A DNA stretch of 64,000 nucleotides from an uncultured Prevotellaceae bacterium (GTDB taxonomy: Bacteria > Bacteroidota > Bacteroidia > Bacteroidales > Bacteroidaceae): positions 1 through 64,000 of the forward strand of contig ONCH01000002.1 in assembly GCA_900316265.1 (NCBI GenBank), read 5' to 3'. Of the stretch, positions 1-9,291 are shown piece by piece; position 1 is the stretch's first letter; each line of letters begins with the position of its first letter. Below the pieces are notes generated by a model. The model had not been told where the DNA came from. It saw only the letters and a list, made by a program, of their open reading frames with translations, and searched no databases. Made by a program: the position numbers and the translations under genes.

Positions 1-1464
1 CTGGGGCTCGTTGCACTGATAATGCAATACGGACGCTACCTGCTGATTAGTAGCTCGCAGCCTGGCGGTCAGGCAGCTAACCTGCAAGGCGTATGGAATA
101 ATAAACCTTATGCCATGTGGGACTCGAAGTACACCATCAATATCAATGCAGAGATGAACTACTGGCCATCGCTGGTGGGTAACCTCGTGGAGAACCAGGA
201 GCCCTTGCTCTCCATGATTCGTGACCTCAGTGAGACAGGTACAAAGACTGCTCAACGAATGTATGGCTGTAAAGGTTGGGTGGCCCACCATAATACTGAC
301 CTATGGCGTGTTGCTGGACCTATCGACGGTACGACATGGGGAATGTTCCCCACGGGTGGTGCCTGGCTGACGACGCATATCTGGCAACAGTACTTGTTTA
401 CGGGTGACAAGAAGTTGTTGCGTGACTACTATCCCGTGATGAAGGGTGCTGCCGACTTCCTGCTGGACTATCTTTGCGAGCATCCGACCTACCATTGGCT
501 CGTCACAGCACCGACGGTATCGCCTGAGCATGGGCCCATCGGTAAGCATACCACGGTGACGGCAGGTTCTACCATGGACAACCAGATAGTCTTCGACGTG
601 CTGACTCAGACTATTGCTGCCGCCAGTATTCTTGGTGAGGACAATGCTTACATCTCGCGTCTTACATCGGCGCTCTCCAAGCTTCCTCCAATGCAGATTG
701 GAAAGCACGGCCAGCTACAGGAGTGGCTGTGGGACGGTGACGATCCTAACGATCAACATCGTCATGTATCACATCTTTACGGACTCTATCCCTCTAACCA
801 GATATCACCATTTACGCACCCAGACCTTTATAGTGCTGCTGCTACCACACTGACACAGCGTGGTGACCAGGCTACAGGCTGGAGTCTGGGATGGAAGACG
901 AACCTGTGGGCACGTATGCTTGATGGCAATCATGCTTTCTTGATTATCAAGAATATGCTCCGTCTGTTACCTGACGACAGTATGATGCGCCAATACCCTG
1001 ACGGACGTACCTACCCAAACCTGTTTGATGCTCATCCGCCGTTCCAGATTGATGGTAACTTCGGCGTATGTGCTGGTATCTGTGAGATGCTGTTGCAGAG
1101 CCACGATGGTGCGGTGCATCTATTACCTGCCCTGCCTGACGAGTGGAAGCAGGGTAGTGTCAAAGGCTTGAGAGCACGTGGTGGTTTCATTGTGGATGAG
1201 GAATGGAGAGAAGGGAAACTTTGTGCTGCAACCATCCGCAGTACCATTGGCGGTACGTTGCGCCTGCGTTCTTATGTGCCGTTGAAGGGAAAAGACTTGC
1301 GCCCTGCCAAGGGCAATTGCCCCAACCCATTGTTTGCTCCTGCTACCATCAAGCAACCGTTGCACTCCTCAGAGTTGAAGACATTGGAGCAAAAAACGTT
1401 GCCGACGGTTTATGAGTATGATATTGAAACAACCCCAGGAAAAACCTATAAGCTGAAGATATAA
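1..1464 (+). CDS. GH95 alpha-L-fucosidase/alpha-L-galactosidase, 5'-truncated by window edge
   Basis: The reading frame is open from base 1, so the start lies upstream; family members are about 780-820 residues and roughly 300 N-terminal residues are missing. The remaining part holds the (alpha/alpha)6 catalytic barrel and the C-terminal beta domain. GH95 landmarks are visible: [10 protein letters not shown]...ANLQGVWN near the start, [10 protein letters not shown] with the two conserved Asn (bases 139-147), SPEH with the likely acid Glu (526-528) and [11 protein letters not shown] with the Asp of the base region (1051-1053). GH95 enzymes invert and remove terminal L-fucose or L-galactose. 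Beside xylanolytic genes, L-galactose removal from complex arabinoxylan is a plausible role, but this is inference. The stop overlaps the next start by one base (TAATG), indicating translational coupling. Confidence 0.9.
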   Translation: MGLVALIMQYGRYLLISSSQPGGQAANLQGVWNNKPYAMWDSKYTININAEMNYWPSLVGNLVENQEPLLSMIRDLSETGTKTAQRMYGCKGWVAHHNTDLWRVAGPIDGTTWGMFPTGGAWLTTHIWQQYLFTGDKKLLRDYYPVMKGAADFLLDYLCEHPTYHWLVTAPTVSPEHGPIGKHTTVTAGSTMDNQIVFDVLTQTIAAASILGEDNAYISRLTSALSKLPPMQIGKHGQLQEWLWDGDDPNDQHRHVSHLYGLYPSNQISPFTHPDLYSAAATTLTQRGDQATGWSLGWKTNLWARMLDGNHAFLIIKNMLRLLPDDSMMRQYPDGRTYPNLFDAHPPFQIDGNFGVCAGICEMLLQSHDGAVHLLPALPDEWKQGSVKGLRARGGFIVDEEWREGKLCAATIRSTIGGTLRLRSYVPLKGKDLRPAKGNCPNPLFAPATIKQPLHSSELKTLEQKTLPTVYEYDIETTPGKTYKLKI

Positions 1465-3785
1465 TGAGAAAGAGTCTATTCATAGCTGCCTGCTTGTTGA
1501 CCACTGTCTGCTGGGCGCAGCAAATGAAGGTGGAGTTCATAACTCCTACCATCGTACATATTGTAAAAGGTGAACCTACTAAAAGCCTTGTTGTGATAGC
1601 GAAACCTGATCAGGTAGCAGTAACACAAAAAGGTAATACGTGGGCGAGCAGTGAACTTACCGTGAAGCAGGATGCACAGGGTAATCTGACGTTTTTGACA
1701 GCTAAGGGTAAGGTGCTGCTCAAAGAAAAAGTGTGTGACGTGACTCAGTCACGTCAGACCTTCACCCTCGACAAGGATGAGGCTATCTACGGTCTGGGAA
1801 CTATCCAAAACGGTAAGATGAACCGTCGTGGCGAGACGAAACGTATGGAGCAGTCGAACCTAGAGGACTTCCAGAACGTGTTGCAGAGCATCAAGGGATG
1901 GGGACTCTACTGGGAGAACTACTCGCCGACGCTCTTTGAGGACAATGCTAACGGCATGACCTTCGATTCTGAGGTGGGTAAGGGTATAGACTATTACTTT
2001 ATGTATGGTGGCAGTGCTGACGGTGTTATCGCACAGATGCGCCACCTGACAGGTGATGTACCCATGTTCCCATTGTGGACCTATGGTTTCTGGCAGTCGA
2101 AGGAACGCTATAAGACCGCTGCGGAAACAGAAAGCATCGTTGACCAGTACCGCACACTGAACGTGCCGTTGGACGGTATTATCCAAGACTGGCAGTATTG
2201 GGGCAGTAACTACTTGTGGAATGCCATGGACTTCCTGTCAGAGGACTTCGTCAATGGTCCGCAGATGATTAAGAATGTGCATGCCAAGCACGCCCATTTC
2301 ATGATATCTATCTGGGCGAGCTTCGGCCCGCAGACCCAACAGTTCCGTGAACTGGCAGAGAAGAATTTGTTGTTGCCTTTTGAGACCTGGCCACAGAGTG
2401 GACTGTCACATATCTGGCCACCACGCAAGGACTATCCGTCGGGCGTGAAGGTGTATGATGCCTTCAGTCCTGTGGCTCGCGCCATCTATTGGAACCACTT
2501 GAAGCGCCTCTATGACTATGGTACGGATGCCTGGTGGATGGATTCTACCGATCCCGACTTCTTTAATCCCCGTGAGAGTGACTATGCACATCCCGTCTAT
2601 GGTGGTACCTGGCGTTCACAACGTAATGCTTTCCCATTAGAAACGGTGCGAGGTATCTATCAATCGCAGCGTAAGGATGACCGTGGCAAGCGCATCTTCA
2701 TCATGACGCGCTCCAGCTATGCCGGTCAGCAACACTATGGTTCGAATATGTGGAGTGGTGACGTGAACTCGTCGTGGGACATGCTGCGCAAGCAGGTGCC
2801 TGCTGGACTGAGCTTCTCATTAACTGGTAATCCTAACTTCAATACCGATATCGGTGGTTTCTTCTGCGGTTCTTACAATACCCAGGGACCTGCCTCGGCT
2901 CCTCGTAATCCGCAGTTCCAGGAATTGTATGTGCGCTGGATGCAGTATGGCTTGTTCTGTCCTGTTTTCCGAAGTCATGGTGCTGATGCGCCCCGTGAGA
3001 TATGGCAGTTTGGTAAGAAGGGCGAACCCATCTATGATGCTATTGAGAAGATGATTCGTCTGCGCTATCGACTATTACCTTATTTATATAGTACTGCATG
3101 GCAGGTAACTTCAAATAACGACAGCTATATGCGTCCGCTGTTTGCTGACTTCGCAGCAGACAAAAAAGTATGGAACATGACTGACGAGTTCCTCTTCGGT
3201 CGTAGTATCCTTGCTGCACCTATTGTCGATCCGCAGTACACGGAAGAGAAGATTATCCGTACTGATGCCATGACAGGCTGGGACCGTCAGCGTGTGTCCG
3301 ACGGTTCTCCCGTCGGAGAAATTGACTGGCACGCTACAAAGACTGCTACAAAATACCTGCCGAAGGGGGCTGTATGGTATGACTTCTGGACAAACAAACA
3401 GTATAAAGGTGGACAGACGGTAACTTTAGAGACAACTATCGACCGTGTTCCGATGTTTGTTCGTGCTGGTAGCATCTTGCCATTAGGCCCTGAGATGCAG
3501 TGGGTAGGTGAGAAGAAGTGGGACAACTTGGAACTGCGCATTTATCCAGGTGCTGACGGTATCTTTATGCTCTATGAAGACGAGGGTGACAACTACAACT
3601 ATGAAAAGGGTGCATACAGCGTCATCCAGTTTAGCTGGAATGACAAGACCCGTACGCTGACCCTCGGCGACCGTCAAGGCAACTATCCTGGCATGCTGCA
3701 GAAGCGCCAGTTTACCGTGGTATTGCCTGACGGTCGTCAGCAGGTCGTTGAATATGAAGGGAAAAAACTGGATATTGCGATGTAA
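1464..3785 (+). CDS. GH31 alpha-glycosidase (alpha-xylosidase-like)
   Basis: A 773-residue secreted protein with signal peptide [18 protein letters not shown]. The order is an N-terminal beta-sandwich (about 20-190), a TIM barrel with WWMDSTDPDF carrying the likely nucleophile D360, NMWSGDVNSSWD carrying the likely acid/base D433, then C-terminal beta domains. The barrel motifs resemble bacterial alpha-xylosidases rather than starch enzymes, but the PA14 insert seen in some xyloglucan-acting members is absent. The expected reaction is removal of alpha-linked xylose (or glucose) from oligosaccharides. Start chosen at the TAATG overlap with the GH95 gene. A hairpin terminator follows, so GH95-GH31 is probably the end of an upstream operon. 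Family is secure; xylose specificity is inference. Confidence 0.88.
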   Translation: MRKSLFIAACLLTTVCWAQQMKVEFITPTIVHIVKGEPTKSLVVIAKPDQVAVTQKGNTWASSELTVKQDAQGNLTFLTAKGKVLLKEKVCDVTQSRQTFTLDKDEAIYGLGTIQNGKMNRRGETKRMEQSNLEDFQNVLQSIKGWGLYWENYSPTLFEDNANGMTFDSEVGKGIDYYFMYGGSADGVIAQMRHLTGDVPMFPLWTYGFWQSKERYKTAAETESIVDQYRTLNVPLDGIIQDWQYWGSNYLWNAMDFLSEDFVNGPQMIKNVHAKHAHFMISIWASFGPQTQQFRELAEKNLLLPFETWPQSGLSHIWPPRKDYPSGVKVYDAFSPVARAIYWNHLKRLYDYGTDAWWMDSTDPDFFNPRESDYAHPVYGGTWRSQRNAFPLETVRGIYQSQRKDDRGKRIFIMTRSSYAGQQHYGSNMWSGDVNSSWDMLRKQVPAGLSFSLTGNPNFNTDIGGFFCGSYNTQGPASAPRNPQFQELYVRWMQYGLFCPVFRSHGADAPREIWQFGKKGEPIYDAIEKMIRLRYRLLPYLYSTAWQVTSNNDSYMRPLFADFAADKKVWNMTDEFLFGRSILAAPIVDPQYTEEKIIRTDAMTGWDRQRVSDGSPVGEIDWHATKTATKYLPKGAVWYDFWTNKQYKGGQTVTLETTIDRVPMFVRAGSILPLGPEMQWVGEKKWDNLELRIYPGADGIFMLYEDEGDNYNYEKGAYSVIQFSWNDKTRTLTLGDRQGNYPGMLQKRQFTVVLPDGRQQVVEYEGKKLDIAM

Positions 3786-3815
3786 AACGGAATCTTAAAA
3801 AGTTTTTATACAATA

Positions 3816-3846
3816 GCCCTCGATACTTAAAATCGAGGGCTTTGTC
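3816..3846 (+). terminator. Intrinsic terminator after GH31
   Basis: A perfect 9-bp stem (GCCCTCGAT / ATCGAGGGC, 3816-3824 and 3832-3840) with a 7-base loop is followed by a T-rich stretch. It separates the GH95-GH31 unit from susC. Confidence 0.8.
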
Positions 3847-3930
3847 GTTGTTATAATATGTTATAATAGGGATGCTACATATTGTAAAGTTTTTGTTACA
3901 TATAATAAACGAGATCCCTTAAAAAAACGC

Positions 3931-3938
3931 TAATTTTG
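3931..3938 (+). promoter_or_regulatory. Putative susC promoter -7 box (TAATTTTG)
   Basis: Matches the Bacteroidota TAnnTTTG element and lies 73 bases before the susC start. No good -33 TTG is seen at the usual 19-21 base spacing, so the promoter may depend on an activator. Confidence 0.5.
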
Positions 3939-4011
3939 CGTCGCAGAAATTAAAAAGTGTTTTAAACAATTACTTATATACCTAATTTATATTAACGCTA
4001 AAACTTTAATT

Positions 4012-7000
4012 ATGGGTTTTAATTCAAAAAAAACAGCCCTGTGCATGGGTTTGTGCCTTTTTGGCTTGACAACAGCACAGCAGGCAATGGCAGCTATAGA
4101 GTCGGTAGCTGCTGTAGAGCAAGCGAGACAGATTACTGGTCGAGTATCAGACTCTCATGGACCATTGATTGGTGCTACTGTTCAGGAAAAGGGCACTACC
4201 AATGGAACTGTTACCGACTTTGACGGTAATTTCCGTCTCAATGTAAATGCAGGGGCAACTCTGGTAATTTCTTATGTGGGTTATGTTAGCCAGGAGGTCA
4301 AGGCTACCGATGGGTTGAATGTTACCTTGAAAGAAGATGGTCATGTCATCAACGAAGTGGTGGTCATCGGTTATGGTACACAGCGTCGTGAAGCCGTTAC
4401 CGGTTCTGTTGCCAACATCGGTGGTGAGAAACTGAATCAGGTGGCAGCAACCAATGCAGCTCAGGCCCTGCAGGGTCGTGTTGCCGGTGTGCTGATGACC
4501 CAGACCAGCTCTAAGCCCGGTGCCGAGATGCAGGTTCGTATTCGTGGTCAGCGCTCACTGAGTGCCAGCAACGACCCGCTGATTGTGCTTGATGGTATTC
4601 CCTTCATGGGTCAGCTGAGTGATATCAACCCCGCTGACATCAAGTCGATGGATATCCTGAAGGACGCCTCTGCAACCGCTATCTACGGTTCTCGTGGTGC
4701 CAATGGTGTCATTATCATTACCACCGTTAAGGGTTCTCAAGGTACTCCTGCTAAGGTTTCTTACAATGGCTATGTCAACTTCAAGACCGTCTTTAAGAAG
4801 TATCCTATGATGAACGGTCCTCAGTTCTCTGCTATGCGTCAGTTGGCTGGTAAATATAAGAACTCTTTGGATGAGAGCGACAATACTGATACCGACTGGC
4901 AGGACGAGTATTATAAGACAGGTGTGGGTCACAGCCATGACGTAAGTGTGGCTGGTGGTACACAAGGTGGTAGCTACAGCTTCGGTGCCGGTTACTATCA
5001 TGATGAGTCAGTGATTCCTACCGAACAGTACAACCGTGTATCTGTCCGTGGTAATTTCGACCAAATGGTTGGTAAGTGGTTCCGTTTTGGCTTGAGCACC
5101 AATAATAGCTATAGAACGAATGAGGGCGTAAGTAGCATTTACAATGTTCTGTCTATGAGTCCTTTGGCTAGTCCTTATGATGCTGACGGCAATATCAGAC
5201 GCTATATTACCATGCCTAAGGATGACCAGACGGTTATCACGAAGGATGTGATGGATAACTATAAGGATTTGTGGCTTAACGAAAGTAAGGGTATTGGTTC
5301 TTACAATACATTGTTTGGTGAGGTGAAGTGTCCTTGGATTGAGGGCCTGAGCTATCGTATCAATGTTGGTTTGAACTTCCGTAACAATAAGACTGGCGGT
5401 TTCACAGGTACTGGTGTAAACAATAAGGATCCTAAGGCTGTCAACTCTGGTTCGGTTTACGAGAACCAAACTCGTAACTGGGCAGTTGAACATTTGCTGA
5501 CCTTCGATCGCACCTTTGCTGAGAAGCATCATGTCAATGTTGTCGGTATGTACTCTGCTGAAGAGACCACATACGAGCAGACTGGTGGTCGTGCACAGGA
5601 TATTCCTGCAGACTATATGCAGTACTATGCACTTGATAAGGCTACCGGTGAGTCTCTGCTTGACGGTTACAACTATTGGAAGAGCGGTCTGATTTCTTGG
5701 ATGGGTCGTGTCATGTATTCTTACGATAACAAGTACATGCTGTCTGCTGCCCTTCGTTCTGATGCTTCTTCTCGTCTGGCCAAGGGTCACCAGTGGCACA
5801 CCTATCCAGCAGTTTCTGTGGGTTGGAATATTGCCCGTGAGAACTTCATGGAGAAATTTACATGGCTTGACAATTTGAAACTGCGTATTGGTTATGGTGA
5901 GACATCTAACCAGAGTATTAGTCCATATTCTACGCTGGGTACTCTTGCCATCCGTAATTACAACTTCGGTAGCGACTATAAGTCTGGTTACTATGTCAAT
6001 GGTCTGCCTAATGACGAACTTGGTTGGGAGTATAGCAAGACTTGGAACTTCGGTTTGGACTTCTCGCTGTTCAATGGCCGTTTGAGCGGTTCGTTGGAGT
6101 ACTACGTCCAGAAGACCAACGACATCTTGCTCGATGTCACTATGCCTTCTTCTACTGGTGTTAGCAGCTATACTGGTAACATTGGTAAGACAGAGAACAA
6201 AGGATGGGAGTTATCGCTGAACGGTATCATCATCGACAACAAGAACGGTTGGAACTGGGAAGCTGGTATCAACCTCTATGCTAACCGTAACAAGTTGACC
6301 GAACTGGCTTCTGGTGCAGACCGTGATGAGGCTAACCGTTGGTTCGTCGGTCATCCTATCGATGTTATCTATGACTATGAATATGAGGGTTTGTGGAATG
6401 CAGAGGATGTTTATGAAGTAACGCTGCCTGATGGCACCAAGACAACTAATTTTGCTATTCTGGAGCCCGGTGGTAATCTGGGTATGATTAAGGTAAAGTA
6501 CACTGGTGGTTATGATGAGAATGGAAGACCGCTGCGCGCCATTGGTTCTGAAGACCGTCAGATTCAGAGCATGGAGCCTGATCTGCTTGGTGGTTTCAAC
6601 TCTACCGTTTCTTATAAGAACTTCGACTTCACTGTTATCGGTGCCTTCCAGATTGGTGGTAAGTTAATCAGTGCTCTTCACTCTGCTAATGGTTATCTGA
6701 ATATGCTCGACGGTCGTCGTAATAATATCGATGTTGATTACTGGACTCCAGAGAATACAGGTGCTAAGTATCCAAAGCCCGGTGGTGTGATGAGCGGTGA
6801 TAATCCCAAATATGGTACTACGCTGGGTTACTTCAATGCTGGTTACCTGAAGATTCGTGCCATCACCCTGGGCTACGACTTCTCTAAGCTGCAGCCTATC
6901 AAGGATCTTGGTATCAGCAAACTGCGTGTCTATGCAACCGTTCAGAATCCGTTCGTACTCTTCTCGCCTTTCAACAACGAGAGCGGACTTGATCCTGAGA

Positions 7001-7131
7001 CCAACTCTTGGGCAACCGAGAATACGGCAGTTGCCTTCAGTGAGTATGCTGGTAAGCACAAGATGCCTATAGTAGGTTACAATACACCTGCTACCCGCAA
7101 CTTCCTGTTCGGTGTTAATGTGACTTTCTAA
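4012..7131 (+). CDS. SusC/RagA-family TonB-dependent outer-membrane transporter
   Basis: A 1039-residue protein with a signal sequence ending near QQAMA, a CarboxypepD-regulatory-like domain (about 40-110, ITGRVSDSHGPLIGATV...), a plug domain (about 118-230, with the SusC hallmarks RGQRSLSASNDPLIVLDG and DASATAIYGSRGANGV) and a long beta-barrel ending in an aromatic residue (NVTF). It imports oligosaccharides across the outer membrane with energy from TonB, with its SusD partner 47 bases downstream. The flanking xylan-degrading genes suggest xylo-oligosaccharides as cargo. It has its own promoter region after a terminator. Only one SusC/D pair is present, whereas the xylan systems I recall from Prevotella carry two. 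Confidence 0.95.
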   Translation: MGFNSKKTALCMGLCLFGLTTAQQAMAAIESVAAVEQARQITGRVSDSHGPLIGATVQEKGTTNGTVTDFDGNFRLNVNAGATLVISYVGYVSQEVKATDGLNVTLKEDGHVINEVVVIGYGTQRREAVTGSVANIGGEKLNQVAATNAAQALQGRVAGVLMTQTSSKPGAEMQVRIRGQRSLSASNDPLIVLDGIPFMGQLSDINPADIKSMDILKDASATAIYGSRGANGVIIITTVKGSQGTPAKVSYNGYVNFKTVFKKYPMMNGPQFSAMRQLAGKYKNSLDESDNTDTDWQDEYYKTGVGHSHDVSVAGGTQGGSYSFGAGYYHDESVIPTEQYNRVSVRGNFDQMVGKWFRFGLSTNNSYRTNEGVSSIYNVLSMSPLASPYDADGNIRRYITMPKDDQTVITKDVMDNYKDLWLNESKGIGSYNTLFGEVKCPWIEGLSYRINVGLNFRNNKTGGFTGTGVNNKDPKAVNSGSVYENQTRNWAVEHLLTFDRTFAEKHHVNVVGMYSAEETTYEQTGGRAQDIPADYMQYYALDKATGESLLDGYNYWKSGLISWMGRVMYSYDNKYMLSAALRSDASSRLAKGHQWHTYPAVSVGWNIARENFMEKFTWLDNLKLRIGYGETSNQSISPYSTLGTLAIRNYNFGSDYKSGYYVNGLPNDELGWEYSKTWNFGLDFSLFNGRLSGSLEYYVQKTNDILLDVTMPSSTGVSSYTGNIGKTENKGWELSLNGIIIDNKNGWNWEAGINLYANRNKLTELASGADRDEANRWFVGHPIDVIYDYEYEGLWNAEDVYEVTLPDGTKTTNFAILEPGGNLGMIKVKYTGGYDENGRPLRAIGSEDRQIQSMEPDLLGGFNSTVSYKNFDFTVIGAFQIGGKLISALHSANGYLNMLDGRRNNIDVDYWTPENTGAKYPKPGGVMSGDNPKYGTTLGYFNAGYLKIRAITLGYDFSKLQPIKDLGISKLRVYATVQNPFVLFSPFNNESGLDPETNSWATENTAVAFSEYAGKHKMPIVGYNTPATRNFLFGVNVTF

Positions 7132-7157
7132 TTGACAATTGATAATCGACAATTGGT
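7130..7157 (+). repeat. Four tandem heptamers at the susC stop codon
   Basis: Units AATTGAC, AATTGAT, AATCGAC and AATTGGT run head to tail; the first overlaps the last bases of the susC stop. They fill most of the 47-base gap before susD. Similar heptamer tracts occur elsewhere in the window (see findings). Confidence 0.8.
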
Positions 7158-7178
7158 AATATAATAAATAAAGATATT

Positions 7179-9167
7179 ATGAAGACAAAAAGCATAAAAT
7201 ATATATTTGCTGCGGGTCTGGTGTGCTGTGGACTGTCCACCACGATGATTTCTTGCTCAGATGTGCTTGATGAACAGCCACGTAGCAATTTGGTCCCCGC
7301 ATTCTTCAATACGGATAAGGGTTTTGAGGGCGGTCTGAACTCGCTCTATGCCCACTTGCGCTATTTCTATGGAAATGGTTACTATCTGAATGCTTGTGAG
7401 ACTGGTACTGACGAGTACACCTATGCACAGTCGGCCGACGGTAACTTCAAAGATGCCGACCTCTCAGGTGTTGGTAACCTGACTTCTACCAGCAGCGTTG
7501 CCGGTGGTATGTGGGGTACCGCATTTGCCAATATCAATACATGTAATGGTTTGCTGGAGAATGCTGCAGCCGGTGGTGTCAGTGATGCTCTCGTTGCTGA
7601 GGTACGTTTCTTCCGTGCCTTTGACTATTTCCTGCTAGTTCAGTACTATGGTGGCGTAGCGCTTGATCTGGGCGCTGGTGAGTTGAAGTTCAATACCACG
7701 ACAGTACGTACTTCTGTACGTAAGACGGTTCCTGAGGTTTATAAGGTAATCTTTGACGACTTGGAGTTTGCAGTTGCCAATCTGCCAGCTAATCCTCGTC
7801 TGACTGGTACAGCTTCTAAGAACCTCGCACGTCTGTATCTTTCTAAGGCTTATCTGACTTTCGCATGGTGGTTGGAGAATCCTGGAAACATTCCAACTTA
7901 CCCCCAGTGTGAGCGCAAGGATGTGAATGGCTTGACAGCTGCTCAGTATTATCAGAAGGCATACGATGTTGCTCTTCAGGCAATTAATGACCCAGGTCCT
8001 TATGGATTGATGGAGACTTTCTATGACGTGAATGTTGGTACCAACGACCGCAATAAGGAAACCATGTTATATGCTGACCACGATGAGAACGAGAAGTATG
8101 GTAACGGCGGTACAGGCTATGGCTGGGGTAGCGGTGGCTCTCCTGAGAACTTCGCTTACTGGATGGAGACTTGGAACTACACGGAGATTACGGCTCTTAA
8201 TTCTGATAAGTCAGCTCGTATTAATCCGATTCAGCGTGAGGCTCTTCAGGGTCTCGGACGTCCTTGGACTCGTATGGCGCCTATTGCCGACAACTTCCTG
8301 ACTGGTGGCGTTTGGGAGGATGCTGTGAAGGCTATCGACTCACGATATGATGCGACCTTCATGCTTCGCTATCATACCAACTGGAAGAAGTCCGGTGGTG
8401 CTGACGAATTCGTGTATGGTGCCAATGATATGAAGATTTATCCCAACGAAGCGTATTTCAGCTTTGTTGACGAAGCTTCAGAAGCCTCTATTGACTGGAC
8501 ACCGACAAAGGCAACTATCAATGACAAGGAAGAAGAAGTTACCAATCTTGGCTTTGGTAAGATAGCCGGCCGTGCAGACTTTGTGAAGAGCGTTAAGAAC
8601 ATCAGCCGTAAGTGCTATCCTAACAACTGGAAGATAGGTATCTATCGTACAGACAATAATGGTGGCCTGGGCTCTAAGGTTAATGGTGGTAGCCCACGTC
8701 CTTGGACTATTGCTAAGTTCTCTGAGCTCTATCTCATTGCTGCTGAGGCTGCCGTCAAGGGCGCAACAGGTGCTAAGAGCGCTCGTGATCTCGTGAACGT
8801 ACTTCGTGAGCGTGCCGGTAAACAGACTTTCTCTGTAAACGACAATCAGGCTGTCAGCGTTGATAACAGCGCAGCTATGGTTGCTGCTACACCTGCAACC
8901 ATCACTGTTGACTACATCCTCGATGAGCGTAGCCGTGAGTTCTGGGGTGAGGGATACCGTTGGTTTGACCTCGTTCGCACCCAGAAGTGGGCAGAGCGTG
9001 CAACTACATACCACATTGCCGGTGCAGGTTACACCGATAGAGATCTTGCAGAGTATACACGTACTATTCCTACAACTTTCTATCTGCGTCCAATTCCTCA
9101 GGATCAGATTGACGGTTTGGAGTTAAGCCCTGAAGCTAAGGCTGCTTATCAGAATCCTGGCTATTAA
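7179..9167 (+). CDS. SusD/RagB-family glycan-binding lipoprotein
   Basis: A 662-residue protein with a lipoprotein signal; the lipobox cysteine is C26 (TTMISC). The N-terminal SusD-like part (about 27-260, DVLDEQPRSN...) with helical repeat content is followed by a RagB/SusD C-terminal part ending in FYLRPIPQDQI and QNPGY, both typical of the family. It sits on the cell surface and captures glycan for the SusC transporter. It is cotranscribed with susC and followed by a strong terminator. No separate surface glycan-binding protein follows, which is the usual next gene in such operons. Ligand identity cannot be read from sequence; xylan fragments are inferred from neighbours. Confidence 0.94.
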   Translation: MKTKSIKYIFAAGLVCCGLSTTMISCSDVLDEQPRSNLVPAFFNTDKGFEGGLNSLYAHLRYFYGNGYYLNACETGTDEYTYAQSADGNFKDADLSGVGNLTSTSSVAGGMWGTAFANINTCNGLLENAAAGGVSDALVAEVRFFRAFDYFLLVQYYGGVALDLGAGELKFNTTTVRTSVRKTVPEVYKVIFDDLEFAVANLPANPRLTGTASKNLARLYLSKAYLTFAWWLENPGNIPTYPQCERKDVNGLTAAQYYQKAYDVALQAINDPGPYGLMETFYDVNVGTNDRNKETMLYADHDENEKYGNGGTGYGWGSGGSPENFAYWMETWNYTEITALNSDKSARINPIQREALQGLGRPWTRMAPIADNFLTGGVWEDAVKAIDSRYDATFMLRYHTNWKKSGGADEFVYGANDMKIYPNEAYFSFVDEASEASIDWTPTKATINDKEEEVTNLGFGKIAGRADFVKSVKNISRKCYPNNWKIGIYRTDNNGGLGSKVNGGSPRPWTIAKFSELYLIAAEAAVKGATGAKSARDLVNVLRERAGKQTFSVNDNQAVSVDNSAAMVAATPATITVDYILDERSREFWGEGYRWFDLVRTQKWAERATTYHIAGAGYTDRDLAEYTRTIPTTFYLRPIPQDQIDGLELSPEAKAAYQNPGY

Positions 9168-9196
9168 TTAATAGTCGTGATACATACGCTAAAAAG

Positions 9197-9235
9197 TTTG
9201 TAACATCAGCCAACGCTGATGTTACAAATTTTTTT
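9197..9235 (+). terminator. Intrinsic terminator after susD
   Basis: A perfect 14-bp stem (9197-9210 with 9215-9228), a 4-base loop CAAC and a run of T. The T-run leads directly into the -7 box of the next promoter. Confidence 0.9.
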
Positions 9236-9236
9236 G

Positions 9237-9244
9237 TATCTTTG
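9237..9244 (+). promoter_or_regulatory. Promoter -7 box (TATCTTTG) of the xylanase operon
   Basis: TTTTTTGTATCTTTGCA matches the Bacteroidota -7 context seen at several other units here. It lies 48 bases before the GH10-CE1 start, and its upstream part overlaps the T-tract of the susD terminator. Confidence 0.75.
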
Positions 9245-9291
9245 CAAGCGTAAATTATTATGAACTATTAACTCAACAAAACATCACACAA

